DNA of 64,000 bases from Pusillimonas noertemannii (GTDB lineage: Bacteria > Pseudomonadota > Gammaproteobacteria > Burkholderiales > Burkholderiaceae_B), in NCBI RefSeq assembly GCF_003096595.1, contig NZ_QEKO01000001.1:744001-808000 (forward strand), in the 5' to 3' direction. The notes under the pieces were generated by a model, which saw only the letters and a list, made by a program, of their open reading frames with translations, was not told where the DNA came from and searched no databases. The translations under genes were made by a program, and so were the position numbers. Within the stretch, counting starts at the first letter, position 1. Each line of letters begins with the position of its first letter. This document shows, piece after piece, positions 42,297-51,881 of the stretch.

Positions 42297-42554
42297 TTAA
42301 GCACTTGCCTTCGGCGTCAGCATTTCGCGATTCTGCAAAATGGCCTCTTTGGCGATCGCGCTGAGTTCAGCCTCTTGCGTCCGACCCTCGGGGTGTTCGG
42401 CCAGGAAGTTCAGCATTGCCGTACGCATGCGCGGTTCCCAGAACTTGCGGATGTGGTCCGCGATGCCGTCGAGGCCCTCTTGGCGATTGGGCAGGGCCTC
42501 GAAGAAATCGCCGATGCGGTTGGCCAACTGGATGAGGTGGTCGATGTTGTTCAT
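42297..42554 (-). CDS. fdsD: Formate dehydrogenase delta subunit
   Basis: An 85-residue soluble helical protein (NIDHLIQLANRIGDFFEALPNR and ADHIRKFWEPRMR) matching FdsD, the small subunit found only in the soluble NAD-dependent formate dehydrogenases and needed for their maturation or stability. Last gene of the fds operon; its ATG overlaps the fdhD stop by four bases. Confidence 0.9.
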   Translation of the reverse strand: MNNIDHLIQLANRIGDFFEALPNRQEGLDGIADHIRKFWEPRMRTAMLNFLAEHPEGRTQEAELSAIAKEAILQNREMLTPKASA

Positions 42555-43408
42555 GGTGTTTCGTAGGGAATCAGGAATTCGGGGTGCGCATACACGGTAA
42601 AGCCGTTTTGGCGGGCAAAGCCCGCCAGCAGCACATTGAGATCGGTGGCCATCTGCAGCGCATAGGTGGTGGGGGCTGAAACCGCGACTACGGCCGAAAT
42701 GCCCGCCGCGGCCGCCTTTTGCACCATCTCGAAACTGGCGCGGCTCGAGATGACCGCAAAGCCCGACGATGTATCGTGGCCCTGGCGCAGCAGGTGGCCG
42801 ATCAGCTTGTCGAGCGCATTGTGGCGGCCGACGTCTTCGCGTACCGCCTGTATGCGGCCTTGCAGGTCGGCCCAGCCCGCCGCATGGGTGGCGCCGGTTT
42901 GCAGGTGCAGCGGCTGAAGGTCACGCAGCGCCTCGACGGCCGCCGACACCGCCTGTGCCCGCAAAAAGGCGGGCCTGGCGGGCAGTGCGGGAAGCGTGCG
43001 CTGCACTTCGTCGAGGCTTTCAAGCCCGCACAGGCCGCAGCCCGTGCGGCCGGCCAGGCTGCGGCGCCTGAGCTTGAGCTGGTTCAGGCAGGCGCTGGCG
43101 ATGGTCAGCTGGACCACAATGCCCTTGTCGCGTGTGGTGAGCTCGACGTCGTAGATGTCGCGGGCGGACCGCACCACGCCTTCGGTGTATGAGAACCCGA
43201 AGGCGAAATCCTCTAGATTGCAGGGCGTGGCCAGCACAGTGGCGTGCGAGATGCCGTTGTACTCGAGCGCGATGGGAACCTCGCGCGCGAGTTCGTCGGG
43301 CTCGGCCACGAAGGGCTTGCCCGGCCCTTGCCGATGAACGGTATGGGCCGCATGCCCCGCCTGTTCATCCGGCGGGGCAGCGGCAAGCGTGGAGTCGGCG
43401 GATTGCAC
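42551..43408 (-). CDS. fdhD: Formate dehydrogenase accessory sulfurtransferase
   Basis: A 285-residue FdhD/FdsC protein. It transfers sulfur to the molybdenum cofactor before insertion into FdsA. The CxxC motif is present (GCGLCG, Cys124 and Cys127), and VREDVGRHNALDKLIG and the nucleotide-binding VISSRASFEMVQKAA region are conserved. The start is GTG, four bases after the fdsA stop. A proline- and alanine-rich N-terminal 40 residues are probably disordered. Confidence 0.92.
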   Translation of the reverse strand: MQSADSTLAAAPPDEQAGHAAHTVHRQGPGKPFVAEPDELAREVPIALEYNGISHATVLATPCNLEDFAFGFSYTEGVVRSARDIYDVELTTRDKGIVVQLTIASACLNQLKLRRRSLAGRTGCGLCGLESLDEVQRTLPALPARPAFLRAQAVSAAVEALRDLQPLHLQTGATHAAGWADLQGRIQAVREDVGRHNALDKLIGHLLRQGHDTSSGFAVISSRASFEMVQKAAAAGISAVVAVSAPTTYALQMATDLNVLLAGFARQNGFTVYAHPEFLIPYETP

Positions 43409-43412
43409 GTGC

Positions 43413-46337
43413 CTATACCTGTTCGGTGGCCTCGCCCTCGCGTTCTTTTGGCTGTGCCTGCGGGCCCTTGGCCGGGGCCTCGCCTTCGCGCAGGCGGTCG
43501 TTCAGCAACTGGTGCTGGACGTCGCTGAAGCGCGACCACTTGGCCTGCCAGGTAGAAGGTTGCGTAACGCGTCGCGCCTGCACCGCCGTAACCTTGTACT
43601 CGGGGCAGCTGGTGGCCCAGTCTGCGCTGTCGGTGGTAACCACGTTGGCGCCCGATTCGGGAAAGTGGAAGGTGGTGTAGATGACGCCCGGCTGCACGCG
43701 TTCGGTGATGTCGGCGCGCAGCACGGTTTCGCCCACGCGACTTTGCACTGCCACCCAGTCGCCCTGCAAGATGCCGCGGTCTTCGGCGTCTTGCGGATGG
43801 ATCTCGAGCAGGTCTTCTTTGTGCCACATCACGTTGGGCGTGCGGCGCGTCTGCGCGCCCACGTTGTACTGCGACAGGATACGGCCGGTGGTTAGCAGCA
43901 AGGGGAACTTGCGCGTGCTGCGTTCGTCGCTGGGCACGTACTTGGTGATCATGAACTTGCCCTTGCCGCGCACGAATTCGTCGACGTGCATGGTGGGCGT
44001 GCCGTCGGGCGCTTGCTCGTTGCAGGGCCATTGCACGCTACCGCCCAGTTCGTCGATCTTGGCGAACGACACGCCCTGGAAGGTGGGGGTGAGGCGGGCG
44101 ATTTCGTCCATGATTTCGCTGGGGTGCTTGTAGTGCATGGGGTAGCCCATGGCATTGGACAGCTCGCAGGTGGCTTCCCAGTCGGAAAGGCCGCCCAGGG
44201 GTTCCATGACCTTGCGCACCCGCGAGACGCGGCGCTCGGCGTTGGTGAAGGTGCCGTCTTTTTCAAGAAAGCTGGAGCCCGGCAGGAACACGTGGGCGTA
44301 CTTGGCGGTTTCGTTCAGGAAGATGTCTTGAACGATGACGCATTCCATGGCGGAAAGCGCCGCCGCAACGTGCTGGGTGTTGGGGTCGGACTGGACGATG
44401 TCTTCGCCCTGGCAGTACAGGCCCTTGAACGAGCCGCTGATGGCCGCGTCGAACATGTTGGGAATGCGCAGGCCCGGCTCGGGCTGCAGGGTAACGCCCC
44501 AGTCGCGCTCGAACTCGCCGCGCACGGCGTCGTCGGACACGTGGCGATAGCCGGGCAGTTCATGCGGGAACGAGCCCATGTCGCAAGAGCCCTGCACGTT
44601 GTTCTGGCCGCGCAGCGGGTTGACGCCCACGCCTTCGCGACCCAGGTTGCCGGTGGCCATGGCCAGGTTGGCAATGGCCATGACGGTGGTAGAGCCCTGG
44701 CTGTGCTCGGTAACGCCCAGGCCGTAGTAGATGGAGCCGTTGCCATGGGTGGCGAACAGGCGGGCGGCCGCGCGCAGGTCGGCGGCCGGTACGCCGGTGA
44801 TCTCGGCCATGGCTTCGGGCGAGTTTTCAGGCTGCGAGACGAAAGCGCGCCATTGCTCGAAAGCCGGCAGTTCGCAGCGTTCGGCCACGAAGGCCTCGTC
44901 GATGAGCCCTTCGGTGGCGATGACGTGGGCCATGGAGGTGAGCAGCGCCGTGTTGGTACCCGGCCGCACCGGCAGGTGGTAGTCGGCCTTGATGTGGGGC
45001 GAGTCGACCAGCTCGATGCTGCGCGGATCGATGACGATGAGCTTGGCGCCTTCGCGCAGGCGACGCTTGAGGCGCGAGGCGAACACGGGGTGGGCCGCGC
45101 TGGGGTTGGCGCCCATTACGATGACCACGTCGGTGAACATGACGGAGTCGAAGGTTTGCGTGCCGGCGGATTCGCCCAGCGTGGTCTTGAGGCCATAGCC
45201 GGTGGGCGAGTGGCAGACCCGCGCGCAGGTGTCGACGTTGTTGGTGCCGAAGGCTGCGCGCACCAGCTTTTGCACCAGGTAGGTTTCTTCGTTGGTGCAG
45301 CGCGACGAGGTGAGGCCGCCGATGGAGTCGCGGCCGTACTTGGCCTGGATGCGCTTGAGCTCGGAAGCCGCATGGTTGATGGCTTCGCTCCAGCTGACTT
45401 CGCGCCAGGGGTCGTTGATGCTGGCCCGGATCATGGGCTTGGTGATGCGGTCTTTGTGGGTGGCGTAGCCCCAGGCGAAACGTCCCTTGACGCAAGAGTG
45501 GCCGCGATTGGCCTGGCCGTCTTTCCAGGGCACCATGCGCACGACCTTGTCGCCCTTGAGCTCGGCCTTGAAGGCGCAGCCTACGCCGCAGTAGGCGCAG
45601 GTGGTAATGACCGAGTGTTCGGGCTGGCCCATCATGATCACGGTTTTCTCGACCAGGGTGGAAGTGGGGCAGGCCTGTACGCAGGCGCCGCAAGAGACGC
45701 AGTCGCTATCGAGGAAGGGGTCGTTCTGGCCCGCCGCCACGCGCGAGGCGAAACCCTTGCCGTCGATGGTAAGGGCGAAAGTGCCCTGGACCTCGTCGCA
45801 GGCGCGCACGCAGCGGCTGCACACGATGCACTTGGACGGGTCGTAGTCGAAATAGGGGTTGGAGGAATCAGTGGCGTCGTTCAGGTGGTTGGCGCCCTCG
45901 TAGCCGTAGCGCACATTGCGCAGGCCCACCACGCCGGCCATGTCCTGAAGCTCGCAGTCGCCGTTGGCCGGGCAGGTAAGGCAATCGAGCGGATGGTCGG
46001 AAATGTAGAGTTCCATGACGTTGCGGCGCAGGTCGTGGAGCTTGGGCGTTTCGGTGCGGATGACCATGCCGGCTTCGACCGGCGTGGTACACGAGGCCGG
46101 GTAGCCCCGGCGGCCTTCGATCTCGACCAGGCACAGGCGGCAGGAGCCGAAGGCCTCGAGGCTGTCGGTGGCGCACAGCTTGGGGATGTTGATGCCGGCA
46201 ATGGCCGCGGCCCGCATGACCGAGGTGCCCGCGGGCACGCTGCATTCGACGCCGTCGATGACAAGGGCGACGGTTTCGGCGGCAAGCGAGGCGGGAGTGC
46301 CGAAGTCGCGTTCGCGTTGGACGATGGTTTCTAGCAT
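43413..46337 (-). CDS. fdsA: NAD-dependent formate dehydrogenase, molybdenum-containing alpha subunit
   Basis: A 974-residue subunit that oxidises formate to CO2 at a bis-MGD molybdenum (or tungsten) site. The N-terminus holds a [2Fe-2S] cluster (Cys55, Cys66, Cys69, Cys83), a histidine-ligated [4Fe-4S] cluster (HPLDCLTCPANGDC), and two ferredoxin-type clusters (CIVCSRCVRAC and CVSCGACVQACP). A further cluster is at CAYCGVGC (247-254). The metal ligand is Cys375 followed by His376 (RVCHSPTG), so it is the cysteine rather than the selenocysteine type. The start at MLETIVQRER is chosen over longer frames because it directly follows fdsB. Electrons pass to NAD through FdsB and FdsG. Confidence 0.96.
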   Translation of the reverse strand: MLETIVQRERDFGTPASLAAETVALVIDGVECSVPAGTSVMRAAAIAGINIPKLCATDSLEAFGSCRLCLVEIEGRRGYPASCTTPVEAGMVIRTETPKLHDLRRNVMELYISDHPLDCLTCPANGDCELQDMAGVVGLRNVRYGYEGANHLNDATDSSNPYFDYDPSKCIVCSRCVRACDEVQGTFALTIDGKGFASRVAAGQNDPFLDSDCVSCGACVQACPTSTLVEKTVIMMGQPEHSVITTCAYCGVGCAFKAELKGDKVVRMVPWKDGQANRGHSCVKGRFAWGYATHKDRITKPMIRASINDPWREVSWSEAINHAASELKRIQAKYGRDSIGGLTSSRCTNEETYLVQKLVRAAFGTNNVDTCARVCHSPTGYGLKTTLGESAGTQTFDSVMFTDVVIVMGANPSAAHPVFASRLKRRLREGAKLIVIDPRSIELVDSPHIKADYHLPVRPGTNTALLTSMAHVIATEGLIDEAFVAERCELPAFEQWRAFVSQPENSPEAMAEITGVPAADLRAAARLFATHGNGSIYYGLGVTEHSQGSTTVMAIANLAMATGNLGREGVGVNPLRGQNNVQGSCDMGSFPHELPGYRHVSDDAVRGEFERDWGVTLQPEPGLRIPNMFDAAISGSFKGLYCQGEDIVQSDPNTQHVAAALSAMECVIVQDIFLNETAKYAHVFLPGSSFLEKDGTFTNAERRVSRVRKVMEPLGGLSDWEATCELSNAMGYPMHYKHPSEIMDEIARLTPTFQGVSFAKIDELGGSVQWPCNEQAPDGTPTMHVDEFVRGKGKFMITKYVPSDERSTRKFPLLLTTGRILSQYNVGAQTRRTPNVMWHKEDLLEIHPQDAEDRGILQGDWVAVQSRVGETVLRADITERVQPGVIYTTFHFPESGANVVTTDSADWATSCPEYKVTAVQARRVTQPSTWQAKWSRFSDVQHQLLNDRLREGEAPAKGPQAQPKEREGEATEQV

Positions 46338-46351
46338 GTTGGGCTCCGGAG

Positions 46352-47923
46352 TCAGGCGGCGCTGGCGGCCGCTTGCGAAGACTTGGCCAGGCCGAAGTCT
46401 TCGGGGAAATGTTCGAGCGCGGAAAGGACCGGGTAGGGGGTCATTCCGCCCAGGGCGCACAGCGATCCGCCCAGCATGGTGTCGCACAGGTCGCGCAGCA
46501 GGTGCACTTGCTGCTCGCGTTCGTTGCCCGCCCGGATCTTTGCGATGACCTCGGTGCCGCGCACGGCGCCGATGCGGCAGGGCGTGCACTTGCCGCAGGA
46601 TTCGACGGCACAGAATTCCATGGCGTATTGGGCCATTTTAGACATGTCGACGGTATCGTCAAAGGCCACCAGGCCGCCATGGCCGATCATGGCCGAGATG
46701 CCGACATAGGCTTCGTAGTCGAGGGGGGTATCCCACTGTGATTCGGGCAGATAGGCGCCCAGCGGGCCGCCGACCTGCACTGCGCGCAGGGGGCGCCCGG
46801 AGGCGCTGCCGCCGCCGTAGTCGTACAGCAGTTCGCGCAGGGTAAGGCCGAAGGCGCGCTCGACCAGGCCGCCCTGCTTGAGGTTGCCGGCCAGTTGGAA
46901 CGGCAGGGTGCCCTTGGAGCGGCCCATGCCGTAGTCTCGGTAGTAGGCTGCGCCCTTGGCCAGGATGATGGGTACCGTGGCCAGCGAGATGACGTTGTTG
47001 ATGACGGTGGGCTGGCCGAACAGGCCCTTGATGGCCGGCAGGGGCGGCTTGCTGCGCACCTGGCCGCGCTTGCCCTCGAGGCTTTCGAGCATGGAGGTTT
47101 CTTCGCCGCAGATATAGGCGCCCGCGCCCACCCGCACTTCGAGGTCGAAGGCGCGGCCGGTGCCCGCGATGTCGTGGCCCAGCCAGCCCGCGGCCCGCGC
47201 GTTTTGTATGGCGCTGTTGAGCGTGGCGATGGCGTCGGGGTACTCGGAACGCACGTAGATATAGCCGTAGGTGGCGCCCACCGCCAGGCCGGCGATGGTC
47301 ATGCCCTCGATCAGGGTGTAGGGGTCGCCTTCCATGATCATGCGGTCGGAGAACGTGCCCGAATCGCCTTCATCGGCATTACAGGCGATGTATTTCTGTT
47401 CGGCGGGCGTGCTTAGAACGGTTTTCCATTTGATGCCGGTGGGGAAGGCGGCGCCGCCCCGGCCCCGCAGGCCCGACTCGATGACTTCGTCGACGATGGC
47501 GGCGGGTTCCATGGTGGCCGCCCGCTTGAGGCCGGCCAGGCCGCCATGGGCCTGGTAGTCGCCCAGGCTGAGCGGATCGGTGATGCCCACGCGCGCGAAA
47601 GTAAGGCGCTGCTGGTTTTTAAGATAGGGGATTTCGTCGGTAAGGCCTTGGGCCAAGGGGTGCGAAGCCCCCTGCAGCCAGCCGGCGTCGAACAGGCCGG
47701 GCACGTCTTCGGCCTGCACGGGGCCGTAGGCCGCGCGGCCTTCGGGGGTTTGCACTTCGACCATGGGTTCGAGCCAAAGCAAGCCGCGCGAGCCGTTGCG
47801 CACGATTTGTACGGATTGCCCGCGCGCGGCGGCTTCGCGTTCGATCGCCTGGGCGACCTCGTTGGCGCCGACCGCCAGTGCGGCCGAGTCGCGGGGAATG
47901 AAGATTTTGATGGGCTTGGTCAT
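46352..47923 (-). CDS. fdsB: NAD-dependent formate dehydrogenase, diaphorase beta subunit
   Basis: A 523-residue NuoF-like flavoprotein. The thioredoxin-like N-terminal 100 residues are followed by the NADH/FMN-binding region (GLRGRGGAAFPTGIKW, then CNADEGDSGTFSDR) and the [4Fe-4S] motif ESCGKCTPCRIG near residue 440. It passes electrons to NAD in the FdsABG complex. The gene sits 14 bases upstream of fdsA and 2 bases downstream of fdsG. Confidence 0.96.
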   Translation of the reverse strand: MTKPIKIFIPRDSAALAVGANEVAQAIEREAAARGQSVQIVRNGSRGLLWLEPMVEVQTPEGRAAYGPVQAEDVPGLFDAGWLQGASHPLAQGLTDEIPYLKNQQRLTFARVGITDPLSLGDYQAHGGLAGLKRAATMEPAAIVDEVIESGLRGRGGAAFPTGIKWKTVLSTPAEQKYIACNADEGDSGTFSDRMIMEGDPYTLIEGMTIAGLAVGATYGYIYVRSEYPDAIATLNSAIQNARAAGWLGHDIAGTGRAFDLEVRVGAGAYICGEETSMLESLEGKRGQVRSKPPLPAIKGLFGQPTVINNVISLATVPIILAKGAAYYRDYGMGRSKGTLPFQLAGNLKQGGLVERAFGLTLRELLYDYGGGSASGRPLRAVQVGGPLGAYLPESQWDTPLDYEAYVGISAMIGHGGLVAFDDTVDMSKMAQYAMEFCAVESCGKCTPCRIGAVRGTEVIAKIRAGNEREQQVHLLRDLCDTMLGGSLCALGGMTPYPVLSALEHFPEDFGLAKSSQAAASAA

Positions 47924-47925
47924 GG

Positions 47926-48417
47926 TCAGGCTCCTGTGCCCAGCAGCTGGTCGAGCTTGGCCGGGGTAACGCGGGCGTGGGGCCTGCCGTTGATCATGAC
48001 GGCGGGAGACTGCGCACAGAGGCCCAGGCAGTACACGGGCTCGAGGGTGACCTTGCCGTCGGCGCTAGTGGCGTGAAAACCACAGCCGAGCTTTTGCTGG
48101 GCATGGGCGGCCAGTTGCTCGCCGCCCATGGCCTGACAGGACTCGGCGCGACAGACCTCGAGCACGACGTCGGCCGCCGGCGTTTGCCGGAAATGGGGGT
48201 AGAAGCTGATGACGCCATGCACTTCGGCGCGCGACAGCTGCAGCGCCTGGGCGATGACCGGCACGGCGGACTCGGGGATATGGCCCAAGGTGTGCTGGAC
48301 GTCGTGCAGGATGGGCAGCAGGTTGCCTTTCTGGCCGGCATGGCGATGCAGGGCTTCTTGCGTGGCCTGCAGCACCGTGTCTTCGGAAAGCGGGGCCTTG
48401 TGCGGAGGCGTGTTCAT
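47926..48417 (-). CDS. fdsG: NAD-dependent formate dehydrogenase, gamma subunit
   Basis: A 163-residue NuoE-like protein with a thioredoxin-like [2Fe-2S] domain. Ligands are in VCRAESCQAMGG and CLGLCAQSPAV. The ATG at 48417 is used because the longer frame runs into the regulatory region. First gene of the fds operon, divergent from its probable regulator 180 bases away. Confidence 0.94.
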   Translation of the reverse strand: MNTPPHKAPLSEDTVLQATQEALHRHAGQKGNLLPILHDVQHTLGHIPESAVPVIAQALQLSRAEVHGVISFYPHFRQTPAADVVLEVCRAESCQAMGGEQLAAHAQQKLGCGFHATSADGKVTLEPVYCLGLCAQSPAVMINGRPHARVTPAKLDQLLGTGA

Positions 48418-48514
48418 GAGATTCCTTGATGATGCGTGACTTTTGGGTGTGTCGCGAGCGTTGCGCGCGGGGTTTCCGGGTGCGCGCGCGGCGGTGAACG
48501 ATGGGCCAGGTGCT

Positions 48515-48540
48515 TTATTATGTGTATGAGTGCATAATAA
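48515..48540. promoter_or_regulatory. Inverted repeat in the fds/regulator divergent promoter
   Basis: TTATTATG and CATAATAA are perfect 8-base inverted repeats with a 10-base spacer, in an AT-rich patch between fdsG and the divergent regulator. A natural operator for that regulator, or a promoter element. Confidence 0.5.
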
Positions 48541-48597
48541 CCGCATGTTAGGTCTATTAATCTACTAGGTATAGAGCCAGCTTTCAATAGGCACAAA

Positions 48598-49704
48598 ATG
48601 ACATATAAGTTCCAGGCGCGCTTGAATTCCGAATGGGTGCTCGAAAAACCCAGCGGGGCCGTGTTCGCCCTGGGCGAGATACTGCGCCTGCTGGCCGCCA
48701 TCGACGCCATGGGCCATATCGCCGGGGCCTGCCGCTCCTGCGGCATTTCGTACCGGCATGCCTGGGGCCTGCTGCGCCACGCCGAGAAAGAATTCGGCAT
48801 GGCCCTGCTTGAAACCAGCCGTCGCCAGGGCAGCAAGCTCACCGATTTTGCCCGCCACCTGCTGTGGGCCAATCGCCGCATGGACGCGCGCCTGACGCCC
48901 ATGCTCGAAAGCATGGCGTCCGAACTTCAAGAAGAGCTCGAAAGCCTTTACCCTGAAAGCCGGCCGCGCCTGCGGCTGCACGCCAGCCACGGTTTCGCGG
49001 TCGAGGGCCTGATGCAAATGGCCAACGACCAAGAGATGTCGCCGGTCGAACTGCGCTACCGCACGGCGTTCGAGGCCCTGGCCTCGCTCAATCGGGGCGA
49101 GTGCGACCTGGCGGGCTTCCAGGTGCCGGCGGGCGAATTCGAAGAAGCCATCCTGGGCCACTACAGCCCCTGGCTCGACGACGAGCGGCATTGCCTCATT
49201 TATCTGGCGCAGCGCGATACAGGCATGTTCGTGCAGCCCGGCAATCCCAAGCAGATCCATACTGTCGCCGATCTGGTCAAGCCGGGCGTGCGCTTCGTCA
49301 ATCGCCAGGTGGGGTCCAGCACCCGCCTGCTCGTAGGGCTCATGCTCGAGCGCCTGGGCATCGATACCCGGCGCATCCAGGGCTACGACAGCAGCGAGTT
49401 CACCCACATGGCCATCGCGGCGCACATTGCAAGCGGCATGGCCGATGCGGGCATAGGGGTTGAAACCGCCGCGTGGCGCTGCGGGCTTGATTTCATTCCC
49501 CTGGCCAAAGAACGCTATTTCTTTGCCGTGCAGCGCGACAGTCTCGACGCCCCCCTTATGCGCCAGTTGCTGGGCCTGCTCGACAGCGAGGCCTACCGAC
49601 ATTATGTTTCGCAGCTGGTGGGCTATGATGCCGCCGACATCGGCAAGGTGCTGGGCCTGCAGCAGGCCTTTGGCGCCATGGCGGGCCGGGCGGCCCGGGT
49701 TTAG
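48598..49704 (+). CDS. ModE-type HTH regulator fused to a periplasmic-binding-like domain, probable fds regulator
   Basis: A 368-residue regulator. The N-terminal part (about 15-95) is a ModE/LysR-like winged helix ([30 protein letters not shown], split here for clarity at each ten), and the rest (about 120-345) is a PBP-like domain of the type that binds oxyanions or pterin-like ligands. Position divergent from fdsG, like FdsR in Cupriavidus, suggests control by formate or molybdate. moaA follows after 23 bases, so the regulator and a molybdopterin gene are probably co-transcribed. Confidence 0.8.
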   Translation: MTYKFQARLNSEWVLEKPSGAVFALGEILRLLAAIDAMGHIAGACRSCGISYRHAWGLLRHAEKEFGMALLETSRRQGSKLTDFARHLLWANRRMDARLTPMLESMASELQEELESLYPESRPRLRLHASHGFAVEGLMQMANDQEMSPVELRYRTAFEALASLNRGECDLAGFQVPAGEFEEAILGHYSPWLDDERHCLIYLAQRDTGMFVQPGNPKQIHTVADLVKPGVRFVNRQVGSSTRLLVGLMLERLGIDTRRIQGYDSSEFTHMAIAAHIASGMADAGIGVETAAWRCGLDFIPLAKERYFFAVQRDSLDAPLMRQLLGLLDSEAYRHYVSQLVGYDAADIGKVLGLQQAFGAMAGRAARV

Positions 49705-49727
49705 GCAAAAACGATTACCATGAAGCC

Positions 49728-50825
49728 GTGAGCAAAGTCATTTATCTAACCAAGCAGCCAAGCAATGCGCCCGATCCCGCAGGCACAGACGCGCCCTTCG
49801 GCGGCGGGCCGCTGCTCGACCTGCGCCGCCGGCCCCTGCACGATCTGCGCATTTCGGTCACCGACCGCTGCAATTTCCGATGTACCTACTGCATGCCGCG
49901 CGAGGTCTTCGGCAGCGACTACGAGTTCATGCCGCATGCCTCCCTGCTCAGTTTCGAAGAGATTGCGCGGGTGGCGGGCATTGCCGTAGGCCTGGGGGTG
50001 CGCAAAATCCGCCTTACCGGCGGCGAGCCGCTGCTGCGCAAGCACCTTGAAAACCTCATCGCCTTGCTGGCCCGGCTGCGCACGCCCGAGGGCGAGCCAG
50101 TCGACCTGACCCTTACCACCAACGGCACGCTGCTGGCAAAGAAAGCCAGGGCGCTTAAAGAGGCCGGCCTGCATCGGGTTACCGTCAGCCTCGATGCGCT
50201 TGACGACTCCATGTTCGAGCGCATGAGCGACAGCAATGTCAGCGTCGCCACCGTGCTCGAAGGCATCGAAGAGGCCGCACGGGTGGGCCTGGCGCCGGTC
50301 AAGGTCAATATGGTGGTGCGCAAGGGGCTCAACGATGGCCAGATCCTGCCCATGGCGCGGCATTTCCGGCATTCCGGCCATATCTTGCGCTTCATCGAGT
50401 ACATGGACGTCGGCTCCACCAATGGCTGGAACCTTGACGAGGTCCTTACCGGCAGACAGATCCTCGATCTCATCGGCAGCGAGTTCCCGCTCGAGCCGGT
50501 CGACGCCCATTACCGGGGCGAAGTGGCCGAGCGCTGGCGCTATGCCGACGGCAGTGGCGAAATCGGCGTCATCACCAGCGTTTCGCAGCCGTTCTGCGGC
50601 GACTGTAGCCGGGCCCGCCTGTCGCCCGAGGGGCGCATCTTCCTGTGCCTGTTCGCCGACGCGGGCCACGACCTGCGTTCCCTGCTGCGCGGCGGCGCCA
50701 GCGACGAACAGCTTCGCGACCGCCTAGCCGCCATCTGGCACGGCCGCAACGACCACTATTCCGAGCAGCGCGGCCACGAGACACAACGCCGCGACAAGGT
50801 CGAAATGAGCTACATCGGTGGCTGA
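49728..50825 (+). CDS. moaA: GTP 3',8-cyclase (MoaA), molybdopterin synthesis
   Basis: A 365-residue radical SAM enzyme that makes 3',8-cyclo-GTP in the first step of molybdenum cofactor synthesis. The SAM cluster is Cys48, Cys52 and Cys55 (CNFRCTYC); the second cluster is in [16 protein letters not shown] plus a later cysteine (FLCLF). The C-terminus ends in SYIGG, the required diglycine. The start is GTG; an ATG nine bases upstream runs into a stop after three codons. Confidence 0.94.
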   Translation: MSKVIYLTKQPSNAPDPAGTDAPFGGGPLLDLRRRPLHDLRISVTDRCNFRCTYCMPREVFGSDYEFMPHASLLSFEEIARVAGIAVGLGVRKIRLTGGEPLLRKHLENLIALLARLRTPEGEPVDLTLTTNGTLLAKKARALKEAGLHRVTVSLDALDDSMFERMSDSNVSVATVLEGIEEAARVGLAPVKVNMVVRKGLNDGQILPMARHFRHSGHILRFIEYMDVGSTNGWNLDEVLTGRQILDLIGSEFPLEPVDAHYRGEVAERWRYADGSGEIGVITSVSQPFCGDCSRARLSPEGRIFLCLFADAGHDLRSLLRGGASDEQLRDRLAAIWHGRNDHYSEQRGHETQRRDKVEMSYIGG

Positions 50826-50949
50826 CCGCGCTGTGCGCACGGCTATGCGGGCGCCGGGATGCTTGAGCCAGGCATCCCGGTGTCGGCGGCAACGACCGAA
50901 TGGGCGCTTTATTTATATTTTGCTTTAGCTTATTTATGGGAGCACTGTC

Positions 50950-51153
50950 GTGCCGATATTGAAACTCAGCTGCGCCAAGCATCCTGATGCCCAGGCGCGT
51001 GATCGTCTGATCCGGCGCCTTACCGACGTGCTGATCGAAGAGCTCGGGGTGCCGCCCGAGTCGGTCAACGTGCTGATCGAGCTCGTCGATCCGCAGTACT
51101 GGGGCGTGGCGGGCGAAAGCCTGCGAACGAAGTTCGACCGAGAGGGCTCATGA
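50950..51153 (+). CDS. 4-oxalocrotonate tautomerase-family protein
   Basis: A 67-residue protein starting at GTG with proline next (MPILKLSCAKHPD), the catalytic N-terminal proline of the tautomerase superfamily. VPPESVNVLIELVDPQYWGVAG is the conserved second half. GGAG at 50939-50942 precedes it. Substrate unknown; no catechol meta-pathway gene is adjacent. Confidence 0.8.
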   Translation: MPILKLSCAKHPDAQARDRLIRRLTDVLIEELGVPPESVNVLIELVDPQYWGVAGESLRTKFDREGS

Positions 51154-51224
51154 GGTTCCCGGGCACGGCCAGACAGCGTATGGATGGCAAGGACATGCGC
51201 AGGCAAAGCCCCGCTCATTGACAC

Positions 51225-51839
51225 ATGATCTCGCGCGATGAAATCGATGGCCTGGTGCTGGCGGGCGGCCAGTCGCGCCGCATGCGGGGCCAGGGCGGCC
51301 CGGCGGTCGACAAGGGCCTGCTGATGCTCGACGGCGCTCCGCTGGTGCAGCGAGTGGCGCAGACTCTGGCTCCTTGGGTCGACACACTTTATATCAGCGC
51401 CAACCGGCATCTTGATATCTACGGCCGCCACGGGCTTTGTGTTCCCGACGATGCCGAATTCGGCGGCGACGCCGGCCCATTGGCCGGGGTGGCCAGTGTC
51501 ATGGTGCGTTCCCGGCGGCCCTGGCTGCTGGTGTCGCCGGTGGACGTGCCGCGCCTGCCCATGGACATGCCTGCGCGGCTTGCCGAAGCGGCGGGGGGCA
51601 AGGCCCCGCTGGCCTACGCTTGTGCGGGCGGCAAAGAGCACCCCTTATGCATGCTGGTGCGCTGCGACCTGCAACGAGACCTGCGGTCTTATCTGCTGGA
51701 AGGCGGCCGCAAGGTGCTTGACTGGCACCGGCGCCACGGTGCCGTGCCGGTCGACTTCGGCGACGACCCTGGCCTTTTCCGCAATATCAATACGCCTGAA
51801 GACTGGCGTGCGGCAGGCGGGCAGGGGGCGGCTTCGTAG
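51225..51839 (+). CDS. mobA: Molybdenum cofactor guanylyltransferase
   Basis: A 204-residue nucleotidyltransferase that adds GMP to molybdopterin, giving the bis-MGD cofactor needed by FdsA. The GTP-binding signature LVLAGGQSRRM (11-20) and the DKGLLMLDGAPL motif are intact, as is DVPRLP in the middle. Converges with moeA. Confidence 0.93.
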   Translation: MISRDEIDGLVLAGGQSRRMRGQGGPAVDKGLLMLDGAPLVQRVAQTLAPWVDTLYISANRHLDIYGRHGLCVPDDAEFGGDAGPLAGVASVMVRSRRPWLLVSPVDVPRLPMDMPARLAEAAGGKAPLAYACAGGKEHPLCMLVRCDLQRDLRSYLLEGGRKVLDWHRRHGAVPVDFGDDPGLFRNINTPEDWRAAGGQGAAS

Positions 51840-51881
51840 ACCCTGCCGCGGGCCCTGGCCCGCCCTGGATGCGCGTGGCGC

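Noticed and set aside
43986-46334. Long plus-strand frame opposite fdsA
   Set aside because: It is the antisense shadow of a conserved, fully recognised gene; its translation has no recognisable motif and a biased composition.
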